64,000 bases of DNA from Paramacrobiotus metropolitanus (Eukaryota > Tardigrada > Eutardigrada > Parachela > Macrobiotidae), in the NCBI RefSeq assembly GCF_019649055.1, contig NW_026570363.1, forward strand, positions 186,001 to 250,000, read 5' to 3'. Each line of letters opens with the position of its first letter. The stretch's first letter is position 1. A program made the translations under genes and the position numbers. Under the pieces are notes generated by a model. The model did not search any database, was not told where the DNA came from, and saw only the letters and a list, made by a program, of their open reading frames with translations. Positions 36,881 through 46,916 of this stretch are shown here, in pieces.

Positions 36881-37688
36881 TGGAACGTTTCGTACCAAAG
36901 AAAAAAAGTGAATCGTTTTTTCGCTCCTTGTAGTCACAGTAGACATCTGTATACATGCTGTAGACACCCTGTAGACATATCGTTAGTGACCTGGTTTCTT
37001 AGGATGTATACAGCGTGTCTACAACGGTGTCTACAGGTTGTCTACGGATGTCTACCGCTGTATACAGGTCAGCCCTTCTTAGGCTCAGCTCGATACTCTG
37101 CCTGTATACACCGTAGTCATCTGTAGACAGCCCGTAGACACCACTGTAGACATACTGTAGTCACCTGGTTTCTTAGGCTTTTTTGGATGTTTACAGAGTG
37201 TCTACAGGTTGTCTACAGCGAATCTACCGGCTGTCTGCAGATGTCTACCGGTGTATACAGGCAGGCCTTCATAGGTGTAGCTGGATGTTCTGCCGTATAC
37301 ACTGTAGACGCACTGTAGACAGCCCGTAGACACCCCTATAGACATACTGTAGTCACCTGGTTTCTTAGATTTTCTTAGGATGTTTACAGGTTGTCTACAG
37401 GCTGTCCACAGGATGTCTACAGGTTGTCTACAGATGTCTACCGCTGTACAGGTATACAGGTAGCTTTTCTTAGGTTCAGCTCGATACTCTGCCTGTATAC
37501 ACCGGTAGTCACTTGTAGACATCCCGTAGACACCGCTGTAGACATACTGTAGTCACCTAGTTTCTTAGGTTTTCTTAGGATGTATACAGGTTGTCTACAG
37601 GGTGTCTACAGGTTGTCTACAGATGACTACAGTGACTACAAGAAGGAAAAAAACGTTCCAGTTTTTTTCTTTGGTACGAAACGTTCCA
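36881..37688. mobile_element. Nested foldback-like insert: terminal inverted repeats around a TGTCTAC/GTAGACA minisatellite
   Basis: The ends are inverted repeats of about 60-70 bp, starting TGGAACGTTTCGTACC at 36,881 and ending with its complement at 37,688, each followed by a T/A-rich spacer and CTTGTAGTCA. Inside, about four units of 170-200 bp (the marker CCTGGTTTCTTAGG starts at 36,990, 37,164, 37,356 and, as a variant, 37,556) each contain many TGTCTACAG and CTGTAGACA heptamers in both orientations. There is no transposase. No convincing target duplication flanks it. The alternative is an intron: donor C/GTACCA at 37,677 and acceptor CACAG/G at 36,878 would join the flanking ORFs in frame, as in introner elements. 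Confidence 0.65.
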
Positions 37689-39173
37689 TATATACGGTTT
37701 CGGTCGTGAAGCCGATTTAATGCCGGTATACTTGACCCTGACGTTGACCAATGGGGGAATGTCATCTGGTAGGACTTCCATAGTGTCTTCGTTCCATTCC
37801 GAAAGAAGTGGCCTCTCGTCGGTGTCGGGCGTCAATGGTATTCGTTTACCGTACTGACGAGGGACGTATACTCCGCCTTCGTCTTCGTTGCTTTTGGAAT
37901 CGTCGGCTTTGTCGCCGCTATCCTTTTCTTCAGGTTGTCTGTCCGGTATCTCCGGTTCACCCTGCTGTTGGGGTGCCGAGTTCGACGGTGGTGGAGGTTT
38001 ACCATTTCCGTCGTCATCATCATCATCGTCCTTCGGCGATCCGTTCCCAGGTGTTTGGAAATCGTCGTCGTCATCATCATCTTCGGTTTCTTCCTCGGAT
38101 GACGAGATCAGTTCCGATGACTTCGGTTCCTTCTTCTTAGCCGGCTTGGTCGACTTCGACTTTCCTTTCTGTTGAGTTAAGTCTTCCGGTTCCGGTGAAA
38201 TTTCCATGGGCGAGGACGGTGGGAGTGACTGTACGTCCTTCGGAATAAACCGTCCTTTTGCACTCCGAGTTGGTTTGGCAGTGCTTGCTCGTCCCGCCGG
38301 AGCTGATGCTGTGCCGACGTATGTGGTCGGTTCATAAGGTGCTCGAGGTCGGGGTAAGACTTGGACTCGTCTTTGTGACGACTGTCCAGCCGTTCGAGCG
38401 ATGTGTAGCAAGTTAGCTGCGTCATCCGACGGCTGTTCGTTGGAGTCACTATGCTCTTCGGTAGGTTCCGTGCCCGCCGGAGGTTTGTCCGTGTTGACGT
38501 AAGACATCCGGAGGTTGAACTCACGCCGATGTTGTTCCGGTATGAAGTTGGGCACCGTATACCGTACAGGAACGTCGCGTTCCGCGTTAGTCGTTTGAAG
38601 AGTATGTTCTGCGACCAGGCCTGCGGTTCGGCCAGCTATGCGGTCGATAATCTCATCGATGTTGCCCTTCTTGTCCATGTACATCACGTTATATACACGG
38701 GCAATCTGCACCAGGGTTGATCCGCGGGGGTTCCGGATGTATCCGATACACCTTGCGATCCTAGTCGGGGTGTCGTCCGCATTTCTTGCGGCTGCACTTC
38801 TAAGTGCTTTGATGAGATCCGGTGGGAGCAGTTCGGCCATCAGTCCCCATTGTTGGTGAACGGCTACTGCTAATCCGAAATCCAGAGTCCAGGCGACGAT
38901 CTGCATCATGAGTTGATGCGTTAACCATTTTGCGGTTTCGCCTCCGACCTGAATGTTGTTGGACAGGTCCCGGACCAAGGACTGATAAATGTCCGCGCCG
39001 TTTTTCCTGGCGTTTTCAATGCTCCTTACGACCTCTACATGTACTCGGACGGTACGAATCAACGTCTCGACCGGGTCATCCGGCTGTTCGTCCGGAAGAC
39101 GCTCGCGTACGTCGTCTGAGGCTGGCCACTGTGATTCGTCAGTGTCCGCTCCATGGTCGAACATTTCTTTCAT
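37617..39173 (-). CDS. Element accessory ORF, helical N-domain and acidic C-domain (true coding to about 37,680)
   Basis: The ATG at 39,173 overlaps the stop of the upstream ORF as ATGA, so termination-reinitiation is likely. Residues 1-240 are helical and compact (ETLIRTVRVHVEVVRSIENA, WTLDFGLAVAVHQQWGLMAE, NIDEIIDRIAGRTAGLVAEH). Residues 300-470 are disordered, with Ser-Pro stretches, a Lys-rich patch and two Asp runs (DDDDDDD). The last codons (WNVSYQRKK...) come from the inverted repeat of the nested insert and are not native. Function unknown; an acidic tail could contact histones or chaperones (speculative). Confidence 0.62.
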   Translation of the reverse strand: MKEMFDHGADTDESQWPASDDVRERLPDEQPDDPVETLIRTVRVHVEVVRSIENARKNGADIYQSLVRDLSNNIQVGGETAKWLTHQLMMQIVAWTLDFGLAVAVHQQWGLMAELLPPDLIKALRSAAARNADDTPTRIARCIGYIRNPRGSTLVQIARVYNVMYMDKKGNIDEIIDRIAGRTAGLVAEHTLQTTNAERDVPVRYTVPNFIPEQHRREFNLRMSYVNTDKPPAGTEPTEEHSDSNEQPSDDAANLLHIARTAGQSSQRRVQVLPRPRAPYEPTTYVGTASAPAGRASTAKPTRSAKGRFIPKDVQSLPPSSPMEISPEPEDLTQQKGKSKSTKPAKKKEPKSSELISSSEEETEDDDDDDDFQTPGNGSPKDDDDDDDGNGKPPPPSNSAPQQQGEPEIPDRQPEEKDSGDKADDSKSNEDEGGVYVPRQYGKRIPLTPDTDERPLLSEWNEDTMEVLPDDIPPLVNVRVKYTGIKSASRPKPYIWNVSYQRKKLERFFPSCSHCSHL

Positions 39174-41935
39174 ATCGCCTTTGAATCCTTCATAGGGATC
39201 ACCTTCTCCATGATCGGAGATTGAGTCTTTTTCTTCGATGTCGAGATGTGATCGGATTCTACATCAGACTGTTGTTTGGATGTGGAAGGCTGGGGTTGTT
39301 CGGTCGGAGTCGGCGGTTTTGGTGGATTCCGTAGCCGACCTCCTGCAGTCTTAGTCGGCTTTGTGCCGGTTCGCTCCATGACTTCCTTGAATTTACGCTC
39401 CACCGCTTCCTTGTCGTGCGGTTGTTGAGCTTTCTCCTTTTGCTTGGTCCTTTGTGGACCGGCTTCCGAAATATCCATGTCGTCGGATGACTTATGCCGC
39501 TTGGCCGGGTTGGGCTTCGGCGTTTTGACGGTGGAATCCGACTTTGGTTTGGTCGGCTCCTTGACTTCCGACTTCACTGGTTTTTGCTGAGTTTCCGTCG
39601 GTTGCGGCTTAGCAGACTGTTTCGCTGCTTCCTTCTTGGCCTTCCGTTTATCCTTATGGGATTTCGCGGAATTGGCCGAGTTGATGACTCGTGCGTCGAG
39701 ATCATCGTCGATCTGAACGGAAGGCTGTCTGGTCGGAGGAGGAACTTTCATCTTGACAAGTTGCTGTACCGTCTTCTTGGTCGACTTGGGTTCCGGAGCG
39801 GTGACTTTGTGTCGAGTCGGCGTAACCGCTTGTAGGGCTTTAGGTCGACTCTTTTCCGCTCGGTAATGTTCTCCCATGCGTTTCATGACGTCGGCCATCT
39901 TTTCGGTAAGTCGGTCATGGTCGCGCCGAGCTTCCGTGGTGTTTCCGACTATGCTGGCACGTCGGATTCTCAACGAATGCCAGAGTTCTCCATCTTCCGG
40001 ATACGCCATGTCGATGCAGGCATCCTGTTCCGACCTGGTCAGATCCTTTACATGTTGTAAAGCTGGGTCATCATGAAATTCCCGCGACGAGTCCTGGGGT
40101 GGTTTCTCCTTAACCGTACTCCGTTTGGTCGGTATGTTGACCGACTCGTTTATCGACTTGTTCGTCCGAGATTCATCTATTGTTAGACGTGGACCGGAGT
40201 GGATAGAGGTCGGTTCGTCCCTTTGTGGTGACGTTTCGACCGTGGTTTCGACTCGCGCTTCCGAAGGGGATGTTGTATCCATCGCTTCTTCAGTTTTCTT
40301 CGGTTTTGTCGGGGTATTCCGAGGCGAGAACCTAAGTGGTTTCTCAATCGTCGGTTGACTTGGCAGCTTAGTCGGCTGGGATGCTGATCGAGTCGGTGAA
40401 ATCTGTTTTACCGGCAAGCTACCGCGTTTTGGCGTGGATCCCTTTGCTGGTGCCGCTGCCTTCCGTTGAATGGAGTCATCGGAGTCGATGTTGTCCGCAT
40501 TCTCCTCGTCTTCGCTACTGTCCGACATTGTTATCGGAATCTTCTCGGTCACCTCTTCTCCGGGCCAAGGTTGAATCTCCAGCGTGTAAGCACCTGGGTT
40601 GATGCTGGGATTGCGGAGCCGTTGGATCGTTTGGATCATGGTTGAATCCAGCGGGAGTTGTCGTAACTCCTGCTTTCCGCATCTCAATGTCACTAGCCGT
40701 CTCAGGACTTTGTCTCTATCCTGCATCGTAGCATGGATCTTCTGGGCCATTTGAGTCTGTTGCTCTTCGGTCATAGTTCTGTCTCGGATACCTCCTTGAA
40801 GTTGTGCTTCATAAAGTATCCGTTGGAGATCCAGTGTTTTGGCTTGGCTGACCAACTTCTTGTGGACGCCGGGTGTGAATAAAGCTTTCGCTCCCATCAC
40901 TTTCCGTGCCGGGCTCGGCTTCTCTTCGGCCGGTGGTACGGAAGACGGAGTCGCTTTTAGGAATTCCAAGAGTTGTTCCTTGGTCCTGACTGGTGATGGC
41001 GACTTCGGCGGGAAGAGACGTCTGCGTGGACCGTGCTCTTCAATGTTATCCGTCGGTTTTGGCTTCCTTGCGAATTTGGATGAGTTGGATCCGCCTGGTT
41101 GGAGGATTAGTCGATCATCAGGTGTTCGTTCGCTCTGCGGTTCTCTTTGTGAGAGCCCAGGTAACGTTGTAGGTCGTTCCAGGGGCTTAGGTCGGCTAGC
41201 TTCTGTTGCTGCAACTTCCTCCGATGTATCCATCGGTTCTTCTTCGCCTTCGAGTCCTGGTACCGGTACTTCGTCCATCGGCTCGTCTTGGTGACTCACC
41301 GGTGGAACTACCTGTGTCGGTTTGACAGGTTGTACCTTAGGTTTCTTGGCGGAGGGCGGCCTCTTCAGCTTCCTCTGTTCTTCCGCTTCCTTCCGTTTGT
41401 AGAAGTCGTCTACAAAGGACTGAATCATGGCCGTCAGTGTTTGCAGCCTTTCCTGATTCTTTGTCGACCACACTGTTGTTGTTCGGAGGATAAATCGGGC
41501 TTCCTTGGCGTTATTCTCCAAGTGTCCGAGGTTAATGTCGATCTGAGAGTATTGTGGACTCCGTTGGTCAGTTTCGTCCATCATCATTCGCAGTTCGACG
41601 ATGACGGCGTCCGCTCGCAGTAACTGAGTGTTAACTGCTTTCACCCATTCGAGGTTGGGTTTGGCTGGTGGGGTTGGAGGTGGAAGTCGGACAGAGTCAA
41701 AATTCGGTTTCCGAGCCGTCTGGATCTTTGTGATCCGAGACGGCCGACCTTCAGCCATGGCGTTAGTTACCAGGTTAGTCGATTCCTGCTCTTTGTCCCG
41801 TTCCTTCTCTTCCTCATACTCGTTTACCCTTGTTTCTAGCCATGATGTAGTTCGGATTAGGTGTTGTCGAGTCCTGGTCGTTTGTGGGGCGTCCGGATGA
41901 CAAAGTCGTCGTATAAACCGGGCGTTATTTCCCAT
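39170..41935 (-). CDS. Element accessory ORF, 921 aa, Lys/Pro/Ser-rich, with one helical module
   Basis: The start at 41,935 overlaps the end of the 1,374-aa ORF by 79 nt in another frame. Residues about 75-175 form a helical module (AVNTQLLRADAVIVELRMM ... FVDDFYKRKEAE) that resembles the repeated modules of the upstream ORF. The two ORFs may therefore be expressed as one product by frameshifting. The rest is highly charged and probably disordered (many KPTK, SPVR and TPKRG segments). A helical patch (DLTRSEQDACIDMAYPEDG, then SLRIRRASIV) lies near residue 640. The C-terminus is basic, consistent with nucleic-acid binding. Not a known retroviral protein. Confidence 0.62.
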   Translation of the reverse strand: MGNNARFIRRLCHPDAPQTTRTRQHLIRTTSWLETRVNEYEEEKERDKEQESTNLVTNAMAEGRPSRITKIQTARKPNFDSVRLPPPTPPAKPNLEWVKAVNTQLLRADAVIVELRMMMDETDQRSPQYSQIDINLGHLENNAKEARFILRTTTVWSTKNQERLQTLTAMIQSFVDDFYKRKEAEEQRKLKRPPSAKKPKVQPVKPTQVVPPVSHQDEPMDEVPVPGLEGEEEPMDTSEEVAATEASRPKPLERPTTLPGLSQREPQSERTPDDRLILQPGGSNSSKFARKPKPTDNIEEHGPRRRLFPPKSPSPVRTKEQLLEFLKATPSSVPPAEEKPSPARKVMGAKALFTPGVHKKLVSQAKTLDLQRILYEAQLQGGIRDRTMTEEQQTQMAQKIHATMQDRDKVLRRLVTLRCGKQELRQLPLDSTMIQTIQRLRNPSINPGAYTLEIQPWPGEEVTEKIPITMSDSSEDEENADNIDSDDSIQRKAAAPAKGSTPKRGSLPVKQISPTRSASQPTKLPSQPTIEKPLRFSPRNTPTKPKKTEEAMDTTSPSEARVETTVETSPQRDEPTSIHSGPRLTIDESRTNKSINESVNIPTKRSTVKEKPPQDSSREFHDDPALQHVKDLTRSEQDACIDMAYPEDGELWHSLRIRRASIVGNTTEARRDHDRLTEKMADVMKRMGEHYRAEKSRPKALQAVTPTRHKVTAPEPKSTKKTVQQLVKMKVPPPTRQPSVQIDDDLDARVINSANSAKSHKDKRKAKKEAAKQSAKPQPTETQQKPVKSEVKEPTKPKSDSTVKTPKPNPAKRHKSSDDMDISEAGPQRTKQKEKAQQPHDKEAVERKFKEVMERTGTKPTKTAGGRLRNPPKPPTPTEQPQPSTSKQQSDVESDHISTSKKKTQSPIMEKVIPMKDSKAI

Positions 41936-44900
41936 GCCAGGATGTCCCGATCCAGATCGTTCGCTTCTTGGCTGTTGCCGACGCAGAAATTTCGGCGGGC
42001 TCTCATCTCTGTGATGAGTTCCGCTACTCTAGCCAATAGTTTGACTATGTGTGGCGCGACCGTACTCGGCAGTTCGTCCGTGTCCGGTATTGCTTCCATG
42101 ATCCGAGCTTCCGTGGCTGGAGACATGGGCCGGTCGGCCGTTTCCATTGGTTTCGGTTGAGCCAAGCTCGTTGTTGAGGTCGGCCGAAGTTGGATCCGAG
42201 CTGTTGTCGGAGTCGGGTGACTTGAAGTAGTCGGCTGTTGCGAACCAAGTTTCTCTTGACGTATTCTTTCCGCCATCCAATTGCGTCGGAGCATGTCGAT
42301 CTCCGCTTCTATGTCTTGGACGTGCATCTGGGAGATCTTGAGTTGGTCTCCAATTGCCGTCCGTATATTACTGATGGTCGGGTCTGTTCCGTCCATATCA
42401 TCGACTTGTCGTTGTAAGTTGGCGGCAATCTTCTGTGCGCGAGCCAGCTTCTGATCGAGTACTTCCCGCTGTTCTGCCAGTGTGGGCTCAAGCGGTTGTT
42501 GCGGAGCGGTCGGCTGCGGCTGAGTGGAGGTTGGCTGAACCCTTTGTGGGTTAGCTTCGAGAATCTTCCACAAGTCCTCGAGCCGCCTTGAGCAGATGCT
42601 GTACTGCTGGTCCAAGGCATCACGCATTTGCTTTTCCATGGCGTTACTAGGGTCGAGCTCCCGGAGTTGTTTTCCGAGCTTTTCCATGACGTCAACCGCT
42701 TCTCGGTACTGATCCTCGACTTCCCCAATGTTGACTTCTTTTTGGTCAACCGCTTCTGCGAATGGGAGTTCGACGTCGAGTCCAGGTGATCGGACCGGAG
42801 AAGGTGTTTTCTCGCGAGTTTGTACTGGCGCTCCCGCTTTGTTCGGGTTTGCCAAGTACTGTTTGACAGAGTCGATTACCAACTGCAGTGCCTCAATAAG
42901 CCGGTCTCGGTTCGGACCTGGCGGTGGGGTTCCCCATGAGCCTAAAGTGTCGGCCGATTCTAACTCGGGTCGTAAGGCTCGGTCGATCCAGGTGAGGTCA
43001 GTTTCCTCTTGTTCCGTTAGGGTTCCACTAAGTCGGTGGTAAAAGATGTCGGCTAAATCTTGTCCAGCTTGGGTGATTATGTCCAGGTTGGCGGTTAAGT
43101 TTTTCATTGGTGCCGTGCCGACTAGAGTCATCACCGCTGTCGTAGTCGGTGCTGCTCGGCGAGGTGGCGACGGCGTTGGAATCCGTTTAGTGTATGCGGG
43201 TTCCGCGTCAAGGATCTCTGTGATCCGTTCGACTACCGACCTTAGTTGTCGTTCGTCGACCTCGGTCGGTTCGGCTTTAACGATAAGATGGTCCGCCTTC
43301 TTCAAGTAGGCTGTCAGGTCGTTCATCTTCTGTCTCGCCACTTTAAGGGTTTCGGCATCGGAGGGTGTCTCGTTGACAAAAGATCTTTGAAGGTGTTCCA
43401 GTAGATCCCATCCGTTACCAATTATTGATGACATCTTTTCGGTGCGGCTTTTCCGCATCGCCGAATGCATCTCTACCGCCGACGAGGTCGACGGTAATGT
43501 GTCCGAAGTCTCCGCGTCGCAGTCGGCTGGTCGGCGTTGGCTTTGGCTGTAGTCCCGCAGCCGGTTTATGCCGTCCATTACGAGTTGAAAATGGGCTCCC
43601 GGTTCGACCGTACCTGGTTGTATCAGGTTTCTCACAAGTTGTATGTGAGTGTCGAACTCGGAGGCTATCCTCTGCACGTTCGGCTCGAGTCCCTTCTCGG
43701 CGCGCCGCTGTATCCGCCGTAGGAGGTGTTCCGCCTCTTGTATGGCGTTTCTACCGTAGGTAATTACCCTGTCGGTGGGTAATGGTGTCGACGTTACGGC
43801 CTGTGTGGTCGTCGTCGGCGGTAAGGCTAAGACACTCCGGTGTTCGGCGTTAAGTTTCGTCAGCAGTTCGACTCCCGGCTGTACTAGCCGTTGGTGCGCT
43901 TCTGTTTGAGGTGGTCCTGGTTGGATTAGACTTTCGACTAACTCTATGTGAGTTGTGAAGTCGTCTATCTTCTTCATGGCGAACCGTTCTAGGCCTTGTC
44001 GCGATCGTTCGCGTATCTTTGCCAAGATTTCCTTTGCCTCCTGTAGGGCGGTTTTCGCGTCGGCAAATGTCTTCTCGCCGTCTACGGCTGGTGTGGCTAA
44101 GGCCTGTGTGGTCCTCGCCGATCGCGGTGTAGCCGTCAACTGAATCATCTGTTGCTCGACCTGAATTAGTTTGTCGAGTTCCATTTGGCGGTTAGACGCC
44201 TGTTTGTACTGGTCCAGCAAGACTTGGAACTTCTGGGGATGGTCGGCTCGACTTGTTGGGAGATTCTGCATCCGTTCCTTAATTGCGTTGGACTGATTGA
44301 TTGCTTCATCCCGCTTCCGTTTCAAGGTTGCGAGTGTTCGGAGTGGTGCCGGGTCGAACACTTGTGCATTCGGTGAGTGTGCTCCGCTATCGACCTGCGT
44401 GGTCGGTGGCGGAGGCGATGATATCGGTGAAGTGACAACGGCTCCCGGTAGTAACGTCGTCGGTTGGACGTTATCCGTCTGTGAGGTCGGAATTTTCTCC
44501 GCCAGGATAGCCGTCTTCACGAAGTCCATAGCTGTTCGGAGTCGGTGTTTGTCCACCTCTCTGGTGGGCAAGCCGTACCGAGTAAGATCTTTGGTTAGCC
44601 CTATGTGGGCTATGAGATCGTTAATTTTCCGAACTGGATCTAATTCGGTGAGATCCTGAATTCCTTCGGCCATGCGTCCGTAGATGGCTTGAAGGGCTTG
44701 TTTGCCGTCGAGGATGGTCTTCCAGACTTCTGTCGTCTGGTCATCCTGTCCAATCTGAAGTGCCATCGCATGATACCTGAGCTGAGGGACCTGTTGTTCG
44801 GCTCCACCTGTCTGGCTCTGGATTATCTGTTGAATCCTTCGGTAATGCATGTTTAGTCGGACGGCCTGATCGTCTGTAGTTAAACCGCCGTGTCGTTCGA

Positions 44901-45981
44901 CTAGTTGGCGGGCAATCCGTAGGCTCCGGTGTAGGTCGTTCACTATCTGGGCTCTATTGGAAATGGCTACCGAGTCTCCGCCCTGCGTCATCCTTATTCC
45001 GTCAAGGATTCTGTCTCCGGTTTGGATGGCGGACCGTACTTCGGCCATTGTGGGCGTCGGTACGGCTGATGACCGACGTTCGGCTGCTTCCAAGTTCTGG
45101 GTAAGGTGATGATGCCGGTCGGCTCGGTTTTGCGCATTCTGCATCCTTGTTCGGATGACGGTCAACAGGTCTGGAGTTGTTGGCATTCCAGTGACCAAGT
45201 ATGGCTGGAGTCCTGTCATGAAGTCGCGGATAGCGTTTCCGTCGCTTTCGAGAGCCAACCACTCGGGGGTTCCTTTTTGTGTGTCTTCCATCACCGCGCC
45301 GATTCGTTCTACAACTATTCCAGTCATTCGTAGAAGTGCCCGTAGCTCCTGCAGTGTTGGGAGCGGTAGTACCGGTGGTCCTTGTGGGACTTGCTGTACC
45401 GGGTTCGGCTGGAAGGTCGGAATCATAACTGGTGGCATATTTGAGCCTATGTTCACCGCGATCATTGGTTGGGGCTGGCTTGTTGGGACCACTACTGGTT
45501 GAGTCGTCGTCGGCTGGAGAGCTCGGATTTCGTTCTCCTTTTCCGTCAGCTTCTTAGTCCAGTGCCCTATTAATTCAGTATTGGACAGGACGGCTGAGGG
45601 ATAGTATTCCTTAGTCGGATCGAGTGTAGCCAGACGTTTCTTCACTTCGTTTATCTCGTGAAGGTATTCGCTACGCTTTCGCGCTAAGGCGTCCAGCCGG
45701 GCTAGTCGGATTTCTTCATCAATCACCGCCTGTGTGGTCGGAGCTGAGATTCCGGACGAGCGCAAGCTTTGTTCTTGTGCTCGTATTCGTCTTTCCAGGT
45801 CGGCAGCTGAGTCCGTGAAGTGTTGTTCTTCTCGACTTATCTTTCCCATCTCAGCGGTATAGTTCTCCGCTGTGTGGGGAATCTTTGAGTAACTCATTCT
45901 GAGTTTGACTGCCTCCTTCATAGCGTCCTCCTTTTGGATCCGGAGTTTTCCGATCTCCAATGATGGTGTTTGGCCAGGCAC
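41857..45981 (-). CDS. Element accessory ORF, 1,374 aa, about seven divergent helical repeats
   Basis: The ORF opens at a GTG (45,981); the frame is open about 75 nt further upstream, so it may be entered from the preceding ORF by a shift in the CCCCGGGCCCCGG run. The protein opens with a coiled coil. It then repeats an 80-110-residue module with the pattern (I/A)..G..IL..I, then a D(L/F)..HI.L...L.. helix, then RL......I. Clear cases contain AKEILAKIRERSRQGLERF with HIELVESLIQPG, AEHLLRRIQRRAEKGLEPN with HIQLVRNLIQPG, and GKQALQAIYGRMAEGIQDL. The repeats suggest a spectrin-like or bundle solenoid, hence a structural or tethering protein. There is no membrane segment. It occupies the post-integrase position. 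Function unknown. Confidence 0.65.
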   Translation of the reverse strand: MPGQTPSLEIGKLRIQKEDAMKEAVKLRMSYSKIPHTAENYTAEMGKISREEQHFTDSAADLERRIRAQEQSLRSSGISAPTTQAVIDEEIRLARLDALARKRSEYLHEINEVKKRLATLDPTKEYYPSAVLSNTELIGHWTKKLTEKENEIRALQPTTTQPVVVPTSQPQPMIAVNIGSNMPPVMIPTFQPNPVQQVPQGPPVLPLPTLQELRALLRMTGIVVERIGAVMEDTQKGTPEWLALESDGNAIRDFMTGLQPYLVTGMPTTPDLLTVIRTRMQNAQNRADRHHHLTQNLEAAERRSSAVPTPTMAEVRSAIQTGDRILDGIRMTQGGDSVAISNRAQIVNDLHRSLRIARQLVERHGGLTTDDQAVRLNMHYRRIQQIIQSQTGGAEQQVPQLRYHAMALQIGQDDQTTEVWKTILDGKQALQAIYGRMAEGIQDLTELDPVRKINDLIAHIGLTKDLTRYGLPTREVDKHRLRTAMDFVKTAILAEKIPTSQTDNVQPTTLLPGAVVTSPISSPPPPTTQVDSGAHSPNAQVFDPAPLRTLATLKRKRDEAINQSNAIKERMQNLPTSRADHPQKFQVLLDQYKQASNRQMELDKLIQVEQQMIQLTATPRSARTTQALATPAVDGEKTFADAKTALQEAKEILAKIRERSRQGLERFAMKKIDDFTTHIELVESLIQPGPPQTEAHQRLVQPGVELLTKLNAEHRSVLALPPTTTTQAVTSTPLPTDRVITYGRNAIQEAEHLLRRIQRRAEKGLEPNVQRIASEFDTHIQLVRNLIQPGTVEPGAHFQLVMDGINRLRDYSQSQRRPADCDAETSDTLPSTSSAVEMHSAMRKSRTEKMSSIIGNGWDLLEHLQRSFVNETPSDAETLKVARQKMNDLTAYLKKADHLIVKAEPTEVDERQLRSVVERITEILDAEPAYTKRIPTPSPPRRAAPTTTAVMTLVGTAPMKNLTANLDIITQAGQDLADIFYHRLSGTLTEQEETDLTWIDRALRPELESADTLGSWGTPPPGPNRDRLIEALQLVIDSVKQYLANPNKAGAPVQTREKTPSPVRSPGLDVELPFAEAVDQKEVNIGEVEDQYREAVDVMEKLGKQLRELDPSNAMEKQMRDALDQQYSICSRRLEDLWKILEANPQRVQPTSTQPQPTAPQQPLEPTLAEQREVLDQKLARAQKIAANLQRQVDDMDGTDPTISNIRTAIGDQLKISQMHVQDIEAEIDMLRRNWMAERIRQEKLGSQQPTTSSHPTPTTARIQLRPTSTTSLAQPKPMETADRPMSPATEARIMEAIPDTDELPSTVAPHIVKLLARVAELITEMRARRNFCVGNSQEANDLDRDILAWEITPGLYDDFVIRTPHKRPGLDNT

Positions 45982-46040
45982 TTGTTGGCCTGCCGAAGTC
46001 GATGGAGTTAGCTGAGATGTCGGCGTAACACCCTGTGTGG

Positions 46041-46916
46041 TTATTGCCGGGGCCCGGGGTCAGGGTCTCCCAATCTCTGACCAACATGCCGAGCTACCGC
46101 CTGCTGGCAGATTCGGAGGGATTGCTGTTCCCTCTCGTAAAGCAAGCTATTAGCTTGATTCAGACGTGTTTCGTTGAAGGAAAGTTGGCCCAATAGCGCC
46201 GCTCGGTAGTCGGCATGGCTCGGGTCCATCTGCGAAGTCTGCGTTAGCGCTTGGCTAATCGTGTCTATGTGGGCACGAGCCATTGCTGCTTGCTGGCGCA
46301 GTTCTTCGTCAGTCCTTCCGTTAGTGTTGATCTGCTGGACGACCGCCAGAGGTGGAGGCATCGACGTTACGACCTGTGTGGTCGTCGTCGAGACAGGCAC
46401 TTGTTGGCTCTGTCTTCCGACCTGATTTCTGTGCTGGTTCAGCCGATTCATTAAATGGGTCGTCGCGTTTGGATCCATCCAGGAGTTCTGTTGTCCGGGT
46501 GGTCTAAGGTGAGTCGGCGAGATCGGTGGCGTAAGCAATACTTGCCTTGGTGGCGAGATTGTGCCATCCGGGCTGACCATACTCATCGTTGCGATGGTCA
46601 TAGGTGGAGGTGGCATTCCGGGCGTGGGCGGAACTGCTACGAATCGCTTCGGCGGTGGGTTATATGCGAAACTGTTCGGCGCCAGTGTGGGCGTCGTGTA
46701 GATCGGAGTCGCCGTGTTAGCCATTCCCGGCGCCATTGTGGGCACCGTGTAGATCGTTACAGGCGTGTTCGCCATCCCTGGCACCATTGGCGGTGTCGGG
46801 TAAGCTGCTCCGGTCATCGTTGTTGATGCCGAGCTGGTCGGTCCGACTATTGTAGTCGGTCCGCTTGGTATACTTGCGCTTGGGCTTGGTCGGTTGGACT
46901 GCCGAGTCGGCAACAA
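46041..46916 (-). CDS. Element ORF, 291 aa, Pro/Thr-rich with short tandem repeats and a helical tail
   Basis: It overlaps the 3' end of the integrase ORF by 200 nt in another frame. The N-terminal half is low-complexity, with two to three copies of a roughly 16-residue unit (GMANT...IYT.PT.AP) encoded by a roughly 48-bp DNA repeat. The C-terminal 90 residues are helical (DEELRQQAAMARAHIDTISQ, FNETRLNQANSLLYEREQQ). It probably forms the linker into the 1,374-aa repeat protein. Which frame is used in the overlap cannot be decided from sequence alone. Confidence 0.5.
   Translation of the reverse strand: MLPTRQSNRPSPSASIPSGPTTIVGPTSSASTTMTGAAYPTPPMVPGMANTPVTIYTVPTMAPGMANTATPIYTTPTLAPNSFAYNPPPKRFVAVPPTPGMPPPPMTIATMSMVSPDGTISPPRQVLLTPPISPTHLRPPGQQNSWMDPNATTHLMNRLNQHRNQVGRQSQQVPVSTTTTQVVTSMPPPLAVVQQINTNGRTDEELRQQAAMARAHIDTISQALTQTSQMDPSHADYRAALLGQLSFNETRLNQANSLLYEREQQSLRICQQAVARHVGQRLGDPDPGPRQ

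Noticed and set aside
36969-37560. CRISPR-like regular repeats
   Set aside because: The repeated words are in both orientations, the spacers are themselves repeats, and the host is eukaryotic. It is a minisatellite within a foldback insert.
33997-46916. An envelope gene, which would make the element an endogenous retrovirus
   Set aside because: None of the post-integrase ORFs shows a signal peptide, fusion peptide, membrane anchor or furin site. They are helical, charged or disordered proteins.
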